This document shows positions 21,966 to 35,100 of a stretch of DNA of 64,000 nucleotides, piece after piece. The DNA comes from Phorcus lineatus (Eukaryota; Mollusca; Gastropoda; Trochida; Trochidae), in NCBI GenBank assembly GCA_921293015.1, contig OV121088.1:35212010-35276009 (forward strand). Direction: 5' to 3'. The position numbers were made by a program, and so were the translations under genes. The notes below the pieces were generated by a model. The model worked only from the letters and a program-made list of their open reading frames with translations. It was not told the origin of the DNA and made no database searches. Within the stretch, counting starts at the first letter, position 1. Every line of letters starts with the position of its first letter.

Positions 21966-24900
21966 GAGCGCTTCTATGCGACCATTCGCATTAGAGGTCG
22001 TGTAAGAAACGATTTGTATAAACTGGAATCAAGTCATACTGTTTAGAAATAGATGTATTATACATAATAATAAAGAACAGGATTTTCTTTAAAGCACGTT
22101 CATATTGTCGAATGTGCCATAGATACGATCATCATATATGCGGAGGAACACTCGGAAAGAAAGTCTAGAAATGACAGTTGTTTTTATTTTACCAATAGTG
22201 ATTCGTTCTTAGAGACATTGATGTTTTTTACAACGTTATAAGAGCGATATCTTTTGAACCTTCACACAGACTCTTAAAACTTGGTATCAGACTTCAATGG
22301 AAGAGTACAAAGACACAACTCATTTGGATGACCTTGACTAAATTTTCAAGGTCACAACCATTCTTTGACTAGTTTTTGCAATGTTTAAATTGCATCTATT
22401 TGTTTGTTTTTGTTTCCTTTTTTAATACCAAAATGTATTTAAAAACCTTTACTTGTTCTTGATGTATTAAGGTAACTGATGTGATATATATCAATGTTTT
22501 CTACAACGTATTAATGAAATGTTTTGATGACAAGACAAAACATTTTACTTTTTTGTAGTCATGTAGAAACTTAACTTTTGAATTGTAATGTCACAAGGTC
22601 CAAACCCAAAGTTTAAGCTGTTGGCCATCTCAATATCGAGTACCTTTTAATTAGGATAATAACAATTGAATTAAACATAAAAAGCTTACCACTTTGTAGA
22701 AACTCTGATGTGTGTCAATGATTTTATCTCATTCCTTAGTTGACATAAGGGGACATAATTATGTTTATGACAATTACTTGTTTGTGATTAATGTTTTGCC
22801 GAACTTGCCGGCTGTGGAAAGTTTTGAAAGAGATCATAGAAATGGCAATTTCTGATTCTTTGAGCGGCCAATAGTTGCAAATACAACGAAATGTGGCTCT
22901 TCACCGTACCACACAGATATCATTACGGGATGTGTTCATACTTCCTGGAAAAACTGTTGGCATGGGCCGGAAAGTGGTGTGATTTTGGAGGACGTCATTT
23001 TCAATAAGGAATAACTATGGAGATTGTCCATTAATCACGGTGGCTGATATCATTGTAGGGATATTCTACACTATACTTCGATCAACACCTGTGAACCATA
23101 GAAGAGATTCTGCAAAAAAACGGAGAAGTGAAATAAGTATCAAGTACTACGATGGTGCGTGTGGTTATGTTGGCCAAGTGATCAACCGTTTAAGAACCTG
23201 TGCTGAACTGAACAATAATTTATCAGATTTTGAAGATCATTAGGAGTATGCTTATTTTTTAAAGTTTCAATATCTCCCTGATCTTGGCGTTGTATGTCCT
23301 TACAATCATGAGAAACATGTTTTTTTTAAAATATATAATCTCAATTTTTTTTTTAAAATGCAAGAGCATCAATGAGATAACATTCAACAGTTTTCTTTGA
23401 TTATTAAAATGGGCTAGGGTTTAATATCTTTAAATATGAAAACACAGTCCAATGATAATCGTTGACTTAAATATTGTTTTATTAGTGGATTGAACACTGA
23501 ATTCTGCAGCATCAGTCATGATGTATGATGGATGACAGATAACAAATGAATATGACAGTATCAATCTCAGACGCATAGATGGACATAAATGTATAATTAA
23601 AACATATGCCAAAATTGAGGTTTTTTGCTAAAGGTAGTAATAACCGTTATTTGTTTATATCGTTCGTGTTGCAAATGATCAAATGTATTAACTTGAATTA
23701 ATTATTTGTCATGCTCTTTAATGCTGAACGATTTGAGAAATTATCATGATTAACAGTTCTCATACTGTTCTGCTATAAACTTGTTCATAAGTCAATTGTT
23801 GATAAGTTTATATATAAAAGATAGGTTTCAAAATCACCATATTACTTCTAATTGGTCGACGATAATTCCACTCCTGACAGCATTGAATTCCAAAAGATAG
23901 GTTGATGAAAAACGTATTTGCTTGCTTGTTGAAAATAGCAGTTTTAAGGGGTTCAATTTAGCCTTAGGTCTCGCGTGGCAAACGAAATTACATATGTATT
24001 GAAAACGTGTTTGTATGTATAAATATCGTTGAATAGCAATGAATAAATCATATTAGGTCAAAATTATTGTAAAGGGATTCCATAGTGATGTTTGTCCACA
24101 TATTTATCCACGTACTCAAAAATCAATCGCCCTACATCCGTCCGTACAGATTAAACATCATGTGGTGTTAGAATAACTGTTATTGTTGTTTTGTAATTAT
24201 GTATTGGAAAGGTTGTTTACAATAAAAAGATGATTTTTAGAAATCTTTGTTCACTTTCATTGGTTCATTTCGAAAGGAAGTTTCATGTTAAAATCTTACT
24301 TCCAAGACAATTCTTCCAACTATAAATATTGCAATGTGTTTCTTATGATGTATTTGTTGTTATTCGTAAATATGATTATATAGGGTAAACATATCGTCTG
24401 GTTTACTTTCGGCTTTTCAACGTCCGACAAAATATGAAATAAATACATCATTTGAAATAGTTCCAGTTTTATCACTGTTGCTTAGTGTTAAACGTTTGGA
24501 TCTGTATCGTCTTTATGGACTAAAACCAATGATTTTACGAGCGCTTCATTTGTCATAGTAAATCAGGACGTTCAAATTCGCTGACAACTCAAACATCGAG
24601 TGACACAAGTGAACCATCCGTGGAAATTGTAACATAATGCCATAACACAGGAGATTGAACATACTCGATATCTAAATGTAAAAGAAATATTTATGATAAT
24701 ATACCCTCCCCTAAACTAACAACCTATCTGTATACGGAAGGGGATATCATTAACTATCTATATTTAATACACTATTAGATATTGATTATTTACTGTTTCC
24801 TGGATGTCAGAAGTGATATCAACACTGAATTGTTTTAGGCGTTTTGTCACAGACAGGGCGCGGATTCCCGAGTGAGATTATAGCAAAATGATAGATTTGC

Positions 24901-25294
24901 TTAAACAACTAGTTGTATCAATAATATTTCTACAATCTATTAAATACTAGCTGTAATATTATGCGCCCCGAAGTCCGTTATTGAAGAATCATTCACCTAG
25001 TTTTAACTAGATTGATATTTCTATCTTCTATGTGAACCGACCTTTTAGTTCATTTGATCAGTCTCCATTAGTGGCCAATGGAAGTTTTTCTGCACTGCGT
25101 CAAAATTAATTTTGTATTTTGAATGCAGACCCCATTCTGTCAACTTCCTTAATTAAGCGCGGGTGATTTGTAGTTTAACACCATTTTAGTATTACACTAA
25201 TGACAGTCTGCTAGTATTATTGCAGGGAGAAAGCCAGCCGCACTGTCGTGGCTGTGTCTTGTGATGATGAGGTTGTGAGCATCAGCTGCAACTA
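21966..25294. other. No gene seen
   Basis: AT-rich intergenic DNA; frames up to 67 codons lack recognisable features. Confidence 0.6.
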
Positions 25295-25470
25295 GCAAAC
25301 CATGGTGGTACTACTCTACAAATTCAGCGTAGGACTGCACCCACGCCTTACTGCATTTAGACCAGTTCTCTACTGCAGACAAAGTTGCTTAGGCCCTGGC
25401 GTAATTTGGACCATAGACCTCTTGATGCGAAGCGGATTGCACTTACCACTGCACTATTCCAGCCCATAAC
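25295..25470 (-). mobile_element. tRNA-derived SINE, copy 2 (degraded)
   Basis: Reverse complement of the same family: tail CAGCGTAGGACTGCACCC, body CTACTGCAGACAAAGTTGC, and a decayed tRNA head whose B box is mutated (ATTTGGACC in place of the GTTCGAATC core, read on the opposite strand). Confidence 0.75.
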
Positions 25471-28389
25471 GAATTTATTTAGCGATGGTGAGGAATTGTA
25501 GCAAAGCTTAAATCAGCTTGTCGTTTATACTAGCTCGAGTTATACCTTGTGGGGCAAGTTGCTGCAAATAAAGTGCAGCAGAAGGAAGTTACTGATGCCC
25601 TTGCCGGGTCACACACAGGCCTCCTGATCCTTTGCCAAATGTCCAGGAGACAGCTGTCCTCTCCCCAAGCTAATTAACTTTAAAGTCATTAATTTCCGTA
25701 GACAAAGACAATATTTCCAAAAGTGAGGCACAAGGGATACTATACTGAAATCACCTTTTTATTTTGTACTTAATGGAAAAAATAATTTCTAAATACTTCA
25801 CCCTCAATCTGACATGTTCTTTTTACCATATACTTCTAGACTCATTTAAGATTCTTCATAAAAAGTTACAAGTACTGGTCCAAAGGCCATGTCTGTGACA
25901 TTTCATCTTCCATTAATTCAAAAAATAAGATTCTCCTTGAAATATTGAACTGTGTCAACATCTGGCCTCATTGCTGATTGGCTGGCTGGCGTGCAAGGGT
26001 CAATATGAACACAGATCAGAAACTCGACAGTATTGAACAGATTTCAATGAGATTTATGTCTAATATATTATTCAATCTCATTAAAATGCAATCTAAATTG
26101 CTTCACTATGTCACATGTAAACTCTGTATAATATAGTGCAACAATATCAGATTTTATTTCATCAATGTTATTGCATATTGTACATCTAAAATTCTGGTCC
26201 TTGTGAGATTTGCACAGAGATTGTAAGAGTCAGGTATCTCACTGAACACTATAACATATCTATTGAATTACATGCAGGATATGAATCAGATTCAAATACA
26301 TTAAAACTACTAAAGGGGATCTAATGATGATCTCCCTTTAAAAAAAAAAACAATAAAAAATTATTAACAAATTTTATTAGAAGAAACATGATAGAAAGCT
26401 AGCTGTACAGTAACAGGGCAGTTATTTGAAGCTCCATTTCTTAACAATCTGATTAAGGAAGTACTATCCTTACAACTTATAAAATCACCTTGTGAACCTG
26501 AATTGAATGCATGACAGAAGCATTGCTTAATATAACATGTCCTTACAAATAACAAATGAACATGATTAAATTGCTCAATCTGGTTATAATGAAGACACAT
26601 TTGGTGCATAATAATGTCAATCAATGGACTTATTCACACCTTGAGGTTTCTGATGGCATTTCCATTCAAAGGAAACAACCCATCTATAAAAATATCAAAA
26701 CTTCAACTATAACAGAACTCCTCAGAAATTCTGCAAATAGTTTATTACATGGTCCCATAAACATGTAAAGGTATAGTCGCAACTTGTGATGTTAATTCCC
26801 ATGGAACCATGAACACTTCATTACTTAACAATTTTACTTATCAAAACTTACATTTTTGAAAGAGGTGTTACCGAAAGAATAGAGTCATTATTTCTCATGG
26901 TTTTTTACTGAAGCAACCTCTAGATAACCAGATGTGATTGCATACCACAAAACTATCTAGTCTTTGAATGGAATGGTTATGTTAGAAAAATTTGATAAAT
27001 GATTCATAGCGATTCATCAAAAATAGTTTTTCCTGTACAATAATTTTTTAATTTCGCCTCAAAAAGTACATATCATACATCAGCAATGTGTCAAGATTTG
27101 TGAAAAAATGATTGTCTAATAATTGTGACTTCTTTTTTCTTCATATCAGGTGAAATGTACTCTTTAAAGTTTTTAAAAGTACTTTCACATTTCCACAAAG
27201 AATTTCAATTTATATACATATTTTTCAATTTCCAATTTGATATCATATGTACATATTAAAAAAAGGAAATATTGAATGGGCTATTGTTACTGGCTTGTAT
27301 ATGTTGCTGCAATGCAAATGGTGACATCACTAACACCGGCTAATTTTGCGAACCGTAATATGAGTGATGTCTTAGTTCCACAATAGATGTTGTAAGCATC
27401 CCTTTTGCAATTTAAAGCAGAACTATCCCCTCTCCGAGATTTCAAACTCATAAAAAACTGCTCAACATTTCAAATAGTGCAGGTGGGAGAAAAAGAGGGA
27501 ATGTTGTATGTAATGTCACATAATAGCGTCATAATCACAACCTGATAGGCGAATGTTTTAAAAACAACAATGTCTTAGCAATGAAGCCATCTTGTTTGTA
27601 ATCAACGCCCCTTCAAGAGGGTCATCCCTATCACTGGAATGCTTTGAAACACTCTTCTCAACTATCAAGAACTCAAAAACATTAATCAATATCAAACTAA
27701 ATGTCTTAACCCTTTCATCTCTACAGGACTGATATCACACTCATAAACATAAATGTTACTGGTTTCTTAGGGGTGAAAGGGTTTATATAAGCACCCCAAA
27801 GAGTGTATTCCTTATATAATTAAACATTTTCAGCTCAACACACGGTAAAATTGTAACCATATTTCCTCCAATGAACGATGTGTCTCCAATAAGCCCCAGG
27901 CCTCTTGAAAGTGCGAGGAGGTAAAGATAGTTGAGAAAATAAGCGCCTGTGCGAAACCACGTAACTAATGCTCCTTTAGTAAACATTTAACATAACATTT
28001 CAATCTTCAATAATTTTCAGCATAGCACTTATTAGAATGATTACAGTTTTTCATCTATTAAGCTGCAGGTCTACAATAAAATAAATGGGAATGGGGTGCT
28101 GAATAGACAAAATACGATATATAAGATGAATTGACTTATTAATTGACAAGAGTAAGCATATATCATTCTCATGCTTGCGTGATAAAAAAACATAAAACAC
28201 AGGTGTGATACGAGAGATGTAAGTTGAGACAGGAGCCAAATACACCAGGTAAATGACGTAAATTACAGAAAGGTAGGCGGTAAAGACATACGAATATTAA
28301 AAAAAAATTATAATACAAAATAAAATCAGTTATGGTACTAATACAAAGTCGAAAATACGAGGAAAGCTAAAAAAAAATTAGGACATAAT
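25471..28389. other. No gene seen
   Basis: AT-rich intergenic DNA with scattered A-runs (for example 26339-26350). Confidence 0.6.
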
Positions 28390-28498
28390 CAGTCTAAGTA
28401 AACCTAGCCTCAATAACACCCGTTTCACTCCGATACCGTTTCACTCCAATATTGGGAGTATAGCGAGTATATCATTGAGGCTAGGTTTACTTAGACTG
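28390..28498. mobile_element. Small foldback element with perfect 25-bp arms
   Basis: CAGTCTAAGTAAACCTAGCC plus TCAAT is perfectly complementary to the right edge at 28474-28498. The 59-bp loop has two CGTTTCACTCC-type copies. No clear target duplication. Confidence 0.8.
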
Positions 28499-31184
28499 GG
28501 ACCTAATTGAAGAGGAGCATAAAATCATGATATGGAACACACTTGTTTTGGAGATATATGGGGGGAAATGTAAAATCAACTTCTAAAATTGATGTAGTTT
28601 TCATTGCGTAATTTAGAGGAGTAAAAAGTTACACATAGGTTTAAAAAATCAAATATATGAAATTGAAATATGTTTCATATTTGACATTAGGGATTATAAA
28701 AAAACACATTTTAAGATATTTTGACAGTTGAACATAATTTATGGAATTTATATTTGACAACTCTTGGTGTGTAATAGAACATATTCTTCAAATGGCATGA
28801 GTAAGATCAATTTGAGATGAAAAACATTGATCAAGTTGAAGCAGCAATGTTCAAAGGGGCATAACTCTGATTTAGACATTTCTTAACAGAAATTTCCAGA
28901 AATCCTCTTAAAACCAATGTTCAAAATAGCTGTCTGTCTGGCAGCCAATTTCTCCTTAATTTCAGCTGTTGTCAATTGCAAAACTTGGCTGCAAGAACAC
29001 CTTGCTTATTTTCCATTTTTGAAGAACTTTCACTCATTGGGGTGTTTGAAACCACCTTTGGGCCAGTTGAGATTAGAATGTATTTCAAACACTGCATCAC
29101 TCCTAAAATAAATAAACAAGAAAATACTGATCGATAAAAGTTAATGAAACCAATAATCTAATCTAATTAACACAAGAAGGAAATGAAAGGTAAAAACAAA
29201 CACTCAACAACAAACAATACACCATCATACAGAATTGTTATTTTCATGGAATTATTTAAGAATTCATTAAGAATATGAATATATCTTAGAATTAATTATT
29301 CAAGAAAAAAGATGAAAGAATTTGCTTAAAAGTATTTTTGTCCCTAGTGATAAATTATAAACTTGAATTGAAATTTGATATTGTTATACATTTCTTAAAT
29401 ATTTTTTAATTTAATGATAATATATTTTTCAAAATTCTTTTATCATAGTTTTGGCATAAGGTTGACTCCCAAACAATATTTTACATAGGAAGACCATTTT
29501 TACATCACAAATACAACAATAGTGTATAATGTTACAAGTGAACACAATACATTCGTAACCATGACAACAACATGACAACAGAGGAAAAGTCCTTATAAAT
29601 ATGTAAATGGGAAAATCATGACTAGACACATTATTGGCAAAATAACCTTAATTACATAACCAATCAAAAATTCTTCATTTGATTACACATATAAATATGA
29701 ATAAAATATCAGGGTTGTTGACAGTAAATGCTTTGACATTGGATTTTCTAATATAGATGAAATAATGACCAGAATAATGATATATATTGGGATGAATACA
29801 TTTGTAATAACAATAAATCTAATCATATTTGTAATAGCAATTGATTTTTAAGAAATTGCATCGGAAAATTAAAAAAAGTAACATGTAAAAAAACTATGAA
29901 TAATCTTATTTAATAAGTTTTTCGAATTGAAATTGGTTCCAACATTTTCATTATAGTATAGGTTTTGATTATACTCATTCATAACAAATGATCTACCAAC
30001 ACTTACTGCCTATGAAAGCAAACAGCTATTAAAAAATATTTAACAAAAAATAAAGAAGGTACTAAACACTGCAAGAGATAAGTTTTCCAAACATTCATGA
30101 ATAGCTCAAACATTCAATTGTGTTGTTATTCAACAAATGCATACCAAAATTAAAACAAATAATGACTTCTATACATAAATCCTTCACAATGTAAAAGGGG
30201 TTTCAAATATTGGAATAGAAACTAGGCTAGTTTTTGTTACAAGCCTGGTGCATGATATCCAACCACAAAAAAAGCTTTACCATCTTACACAAACTGCCAG
30301 AATTTTTTAATCCTAATGGCATATACTTCTGAGCATTGAAAATTTCAAGAATTTTGAAAATAAAAAATTCCAGAAACAAATTAAATTCAATAATTATCAA
30401 CTTGCTCTATATGACATTTTTCTGATTATTCAATTCATTGAAGAAGTTTGAAAATATATTTAAGATTATCAACTAACCATTTTATTCATACTCTCTCGTT
30501 AAGGGCACCATTTCCCAAATAGTTTTTTGTATATGGTGTGTATGAGTACTTCTGATCAATTGAAAATTGCATTAAATGAGGAATTACTAAAAATTCTCTA
30601 ACTCTTGCTATTCCAATCAATATCTTTCTTAAAATTCATATTTTGACACAAACATTTAATCTAAATTGGTAAATATGTTTACTTACTTAAAATAATTGAG
30701 AAATTAGAAGATATATTCAAGGATATTAACTCTGATCATGTTATTCAACAACTTTAATAAACTGTACATATTGGCAAAAACAAATTCTAAATAGCATATT
30801 TTTTCTGATCATTGTAATCATTCAAGAATTAGGAAATATATCTAAAATCATCATTATCACCATCTTTATCAACTTCTTTCTTAAAAGTTTCTCTCATCAA
30901 CAAACATTTACATTCATGACATAAATATATATAGTAACATATATAAATATATATTCATAAAACAGAAATTCTCTGCCTCTGTTTATGGTGTGGTATCACA
31001 CCCGACTGGTTAACTGGGACATTAAAACTGGGGAAATAAAGTGATAACATTACAATTTGTACACTTGTTCATCATATACCATGTTTAATGTATTCAAGGA
31101 ATGCATGAGTCATTCTAATTTGTTTTTACATCCATAAATCTGTGATAAAGACAGAATATTTTATATACTGGACCAGACATAAGT
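28499..31184. other. No gene seen
   Basis: Very AT-rich intergenic DNA downstream of clarin; only chance frames. Confidence 0.6.
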
Positions 31185-31362
31185 TAGGGATATCCAGTGT
31201 TGTTCCTGGAGGGGGTTCTGGGTAATTTTGCCAACCCAAATGGCTTGGTGTGCCTTCATATTTAAAAAGGCTAGTAGCCTTTACCATTTGCAAAGGGTCC
31301 TCTCTGCCAAGAAAAGTCCAAATTGACCCCTCAGCTAATCAGCTAGGAACACTGGATATGAC
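31185..31362. repeat. Possible short inverted-repeat element
   Basis: GATATCCAGTGTT near 31189 and AACACTGGATAT near 31347 are complementary ends about 170 bp apart. The interior is not coding. Weakly supported as a MITE. Confidence 0.4.
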
Positions 31363-32127
31363 ATTATTTATGACTTATATTTTATCACTGTGTCAAGAAA
31401 TGAATAATTTATTTCGAATTCAAATCCAGAACATTTTTGTCCATATAATGATACAAGTATCATATGCTGTGTAAGGTCTCGTTATATAGCTGGAATCATT
31501 CTCCATATATGGATAATTATAAATACATTCATCTCAACTCCTTTGGGAGTATCAACCTCCTGCAGCCATGGTTAAATGTTCAGATCCTCAACACATCATC
31601 AACTCATGTCTTCAAACTGTCATAGCAAACTCAAACACTATTCTCTAGACCAACCAAACTACTTCATCAGTAAAAGATGATCACTACTTTGCCAACATTG
31701 ACTTTGACAATTCATATCTAAATTTTGCTTGCCATCAAAATACTTGCCTATACAATGAGAGTTTGAGCCAATCAGATGGTTAGTTGGTCTTTGCATAAAA
31801 TCACTAATTGTGAGTTAGTCCATGTTTATGAGTTTGCCCTAAATTGTAAGATTTGCATGTGATGGATATGGACTTGTGAATGCACAGTGCATTAATTTGG
31901 AACCCCACTTTTTAAGGGAAGTAATATTTGACCAGATTTTCAACAACATTTCTCTTCGCATACAACATTTTGGAACCTGACCATGTTGATATCGAAACTA
32001 TATCTAAAATCATATGCTTTAAACTATCTTTAACAAGAAAAGTAGCTCCTCCATAAATACACTAAATACGATACATGAAGTCACACTGGATCTGATTATG
32101 TTAAATCTCTGCTAACGGTGCACAAGA
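31363..32127 (-). other. Probable clarin 3' UTR and downstream flank
   Basis: Follows the clarin stop on the minus strand. No convincing AATAAA close to the stop was identified, so the transcript end is not placed. Confidence 0.4.
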
Positions 32128-35100
32128 TTAATACAAGATCATCCCGTTATCCAGTTCCTTTTCAGCTGCCCGTGAGTAACTGCACGTAAACTTTTGTCCG
32201 GAGAAATATAAGATGATGTTGTTGACAAGAAAGGCTGCTGCAGAGCCAACAACTAAGTAGAAAGAGTAGTCGAGCCACGTTCGGTCCTCAGATTTCCAAC
32301 CAACCTCCACATCATACGGTGGCAGGACGTTGACAGATAATTCCTTGACAAAGAGACCGACAAACACCAAGACAGCAGTTAAGGCGAATGTAACTGAAAC
32401 ATACAATTATGAAATTTAATTATTATGAACAAAAAATAAACTTAAAAAGTACATAAGTTTCCCATTTATGTAAGATAAAAATCAAAATGGCAAAAGGTGC
32501 ATGAGTAATTTGATAATATCATCTGTGAAAAGGTTTGTGCATTTAAAGATATAAACCTAATAATGAACAGATAAAACCCAGATATCAACTTCATCTCCCT
32601 GGATATATTGTATGAGATTACTTAATATTGTCTCTCAGGACATATGTTATGAGATCAAATGTTAGCTCCAAGACGTATTGAATGACATCAAGTAATATCT
32701 GTCAGGACATATAGTATGAATTCAAATGTTAGCTCCAAATACATAGTGTGTGAGATCAAGTATTACCTCCAAGGACCTATTGTATTCAATTGTTATTTCC
32801 CAGGACATTTTGTGTGAGATTAAATGTTTTCATCCAAGATACACTGTTTGAGATCAAATGTTATTTTGCAAAACATACAGTATGAGATCAAGTTTTATCT
32901 CCAATGATATAGAGATGAGATCAAATGTTCTCTCCCAAAACATATTGTTTCGACCAAACGTTATTTCCCAAAACATATGAAATTAAACATAATCTCAAAA
33001 GACACTGGTTTTTATAGAATATTGTTTTTAATGGAATATTTTTCATGATGCTGTGAAACCTTCTGTGACATCAAATCACATCATTACATCATTATAAATC
33101 AAGATGACAATATTCACGCTGCTCTGACATCATCACGGTGATCACATCACAAAGCATCACTAGACTAAATCAGGAATGTCACAAAGTTAAGAATGATACC
33201 TTTTCATCTCCCCCCCCACCCCCAAATGTGAACATTGCTTGGCTAAGACAACAATTCCAGTTGATTCATTTGAAGTGATAAGCAATGACAAGTAGACGAA
33301 ATACTTTGTTAAAAGCAAAATCAGTACCACTGAAATCTGAAACAAAGTAAAAAATTTAAATCCCAACCAGCAATTATTCAAATAGTTTGTCTTAGGTTTA
33401 AATATGAATAGATTCTTGCTATAAAATAAATAAATGACAAGAAAGAAATTCAGTGTAGCATTGCACCCAAACCTGACTGCATGTAGAACAGTTCACTACT
33501 GCATACAAAGTTGCTGAGCCCCTGGCGGGATTCGCACCACGGACCTCATGATCCAAAGCCGAAAGCGCTAACCACTGCGCTATCCCGCCCCCGTTTAAAA
33601 AAGAACCTAGCTAATTGATGCTGGTCTCATAAGCACCAGAGCAAATGATGCTTAATGACACGAAGAAGACTATACATGATACAATCAGATATAAATTATA
33701 TCTTGCTCAGCACCTTAGAACTGTTGCTAACATTACTAATAGACAATGAGCCCTTGTAGAGGTAATCAAACACATATAAGAGATAAAAGATAAAATCTGC
33801 ATCTTGATTAACAGCTGCTCTATCTGAATATTTTATACGACATACATCATCTTATCAGATATTAAAAAAAAGACATAAGTGAGCAGAGCTTACATATCTC
33901 CAACGCAATCATGATAGCACTTGTAGCCAAGATTTTGAAAACATGGCAGGAGTAAGTTATCAATTTTATGAAATAGTATGAAAAATAAATCAAAATTGAT
34001 AAATTTCTTGCACATCATGACAGTGTAATATACCTATATAAGTAATATAAAAATAGTAAGTATATATAAGTAATAATAGTGTTATATAAGGTTAAGAATG
34101 CTGACAGGACACAGAATGATAAAGCTTTATAAACAAGCTACTGCAAATGTAGGGTTATAATTAATTGATGATGAGGTTTTTCATTTAAAAAAAAAACTGT
34201 TTCCAAATTTTTTTAGAGACAACCTCATTAATAGTTTGAAGATATACGGAAATTGAAAATGAAATTCCACTTTGCTCCTTGATATAATTTTAAAGATTTA
34301 ATAATCTTTCAGGTATTATTGTCTTTCCAATTTTACATCAGGACCAAGATCATAGATCCATGATGTGTCACCTTGGTGAAGCTAATGATTAATGAGCTTA
34401 AGGTCATCAATATTCCAGTGTTCATCAAGGTTGCAAGCAGTTGATTCAGGGACCTTGACAACATGTGTTGCACAGATCTGATTTTTGAAACAGATCAAGG
34501 TACAACACATACATAGAGCCAAGGGCTCTTTAGCTCATCATGTATTTTACAAGTGAGGGATGGCCAAGACCAAATCCACAAAATTTAATGTAAAAAGAAA
34601 TATATAAAAATTTGAGCTTCAAATGCCAACTAGTTTTGGTTTTGGCTTATTAAATTGCACCTCTGCCATGCCAATATTTTTCGGGGTAGAAAATGAAATT
34701 TAGAAATCGAAGTCTCTCTCCTTGATAACATTCTCAACTATAAGCTTTCTAGCACTATTGGCTTTGAGGAGTCATCATAAGGTTTGAGATGCACACAAAG
34801 ACAATAACAAAGTCATACAGGTGTTTAGAAGTAGACAACTTTAAACATCCAAAGTAATTTTGTACAGGTGTTTTTTTTAAAAAGACAGCTTAAACACCCA
34901 ACAAAATTTTATTTTGACAAAATCTATGTTGAAGGTATTTGAAATATGTTAAATGTGCTTCAGATTAATAATTTCATCTAATTTTGTTTTAACATAAAAG
35001 GACAACTGTGCTGCAGAATTAAACCCTATTTAGTTTATTCAGAAGCTGAGGGACTGTGTGCACCAATGCTATTTTAACATTAGGATGCTAGAGTGGCCCT

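Noticed and set aside
23040..23243. 67-codon plus-strand frame
   Set aside because: No recognisable motif, splice context or repeat support; likely chance.
33510..33592. Genuine tRNA gene
   Set aside because: A- and B-box-like sequences are present, but the cloverleaf is incomplete and the same body and tail occur in two other copies, so it is a SINE head.
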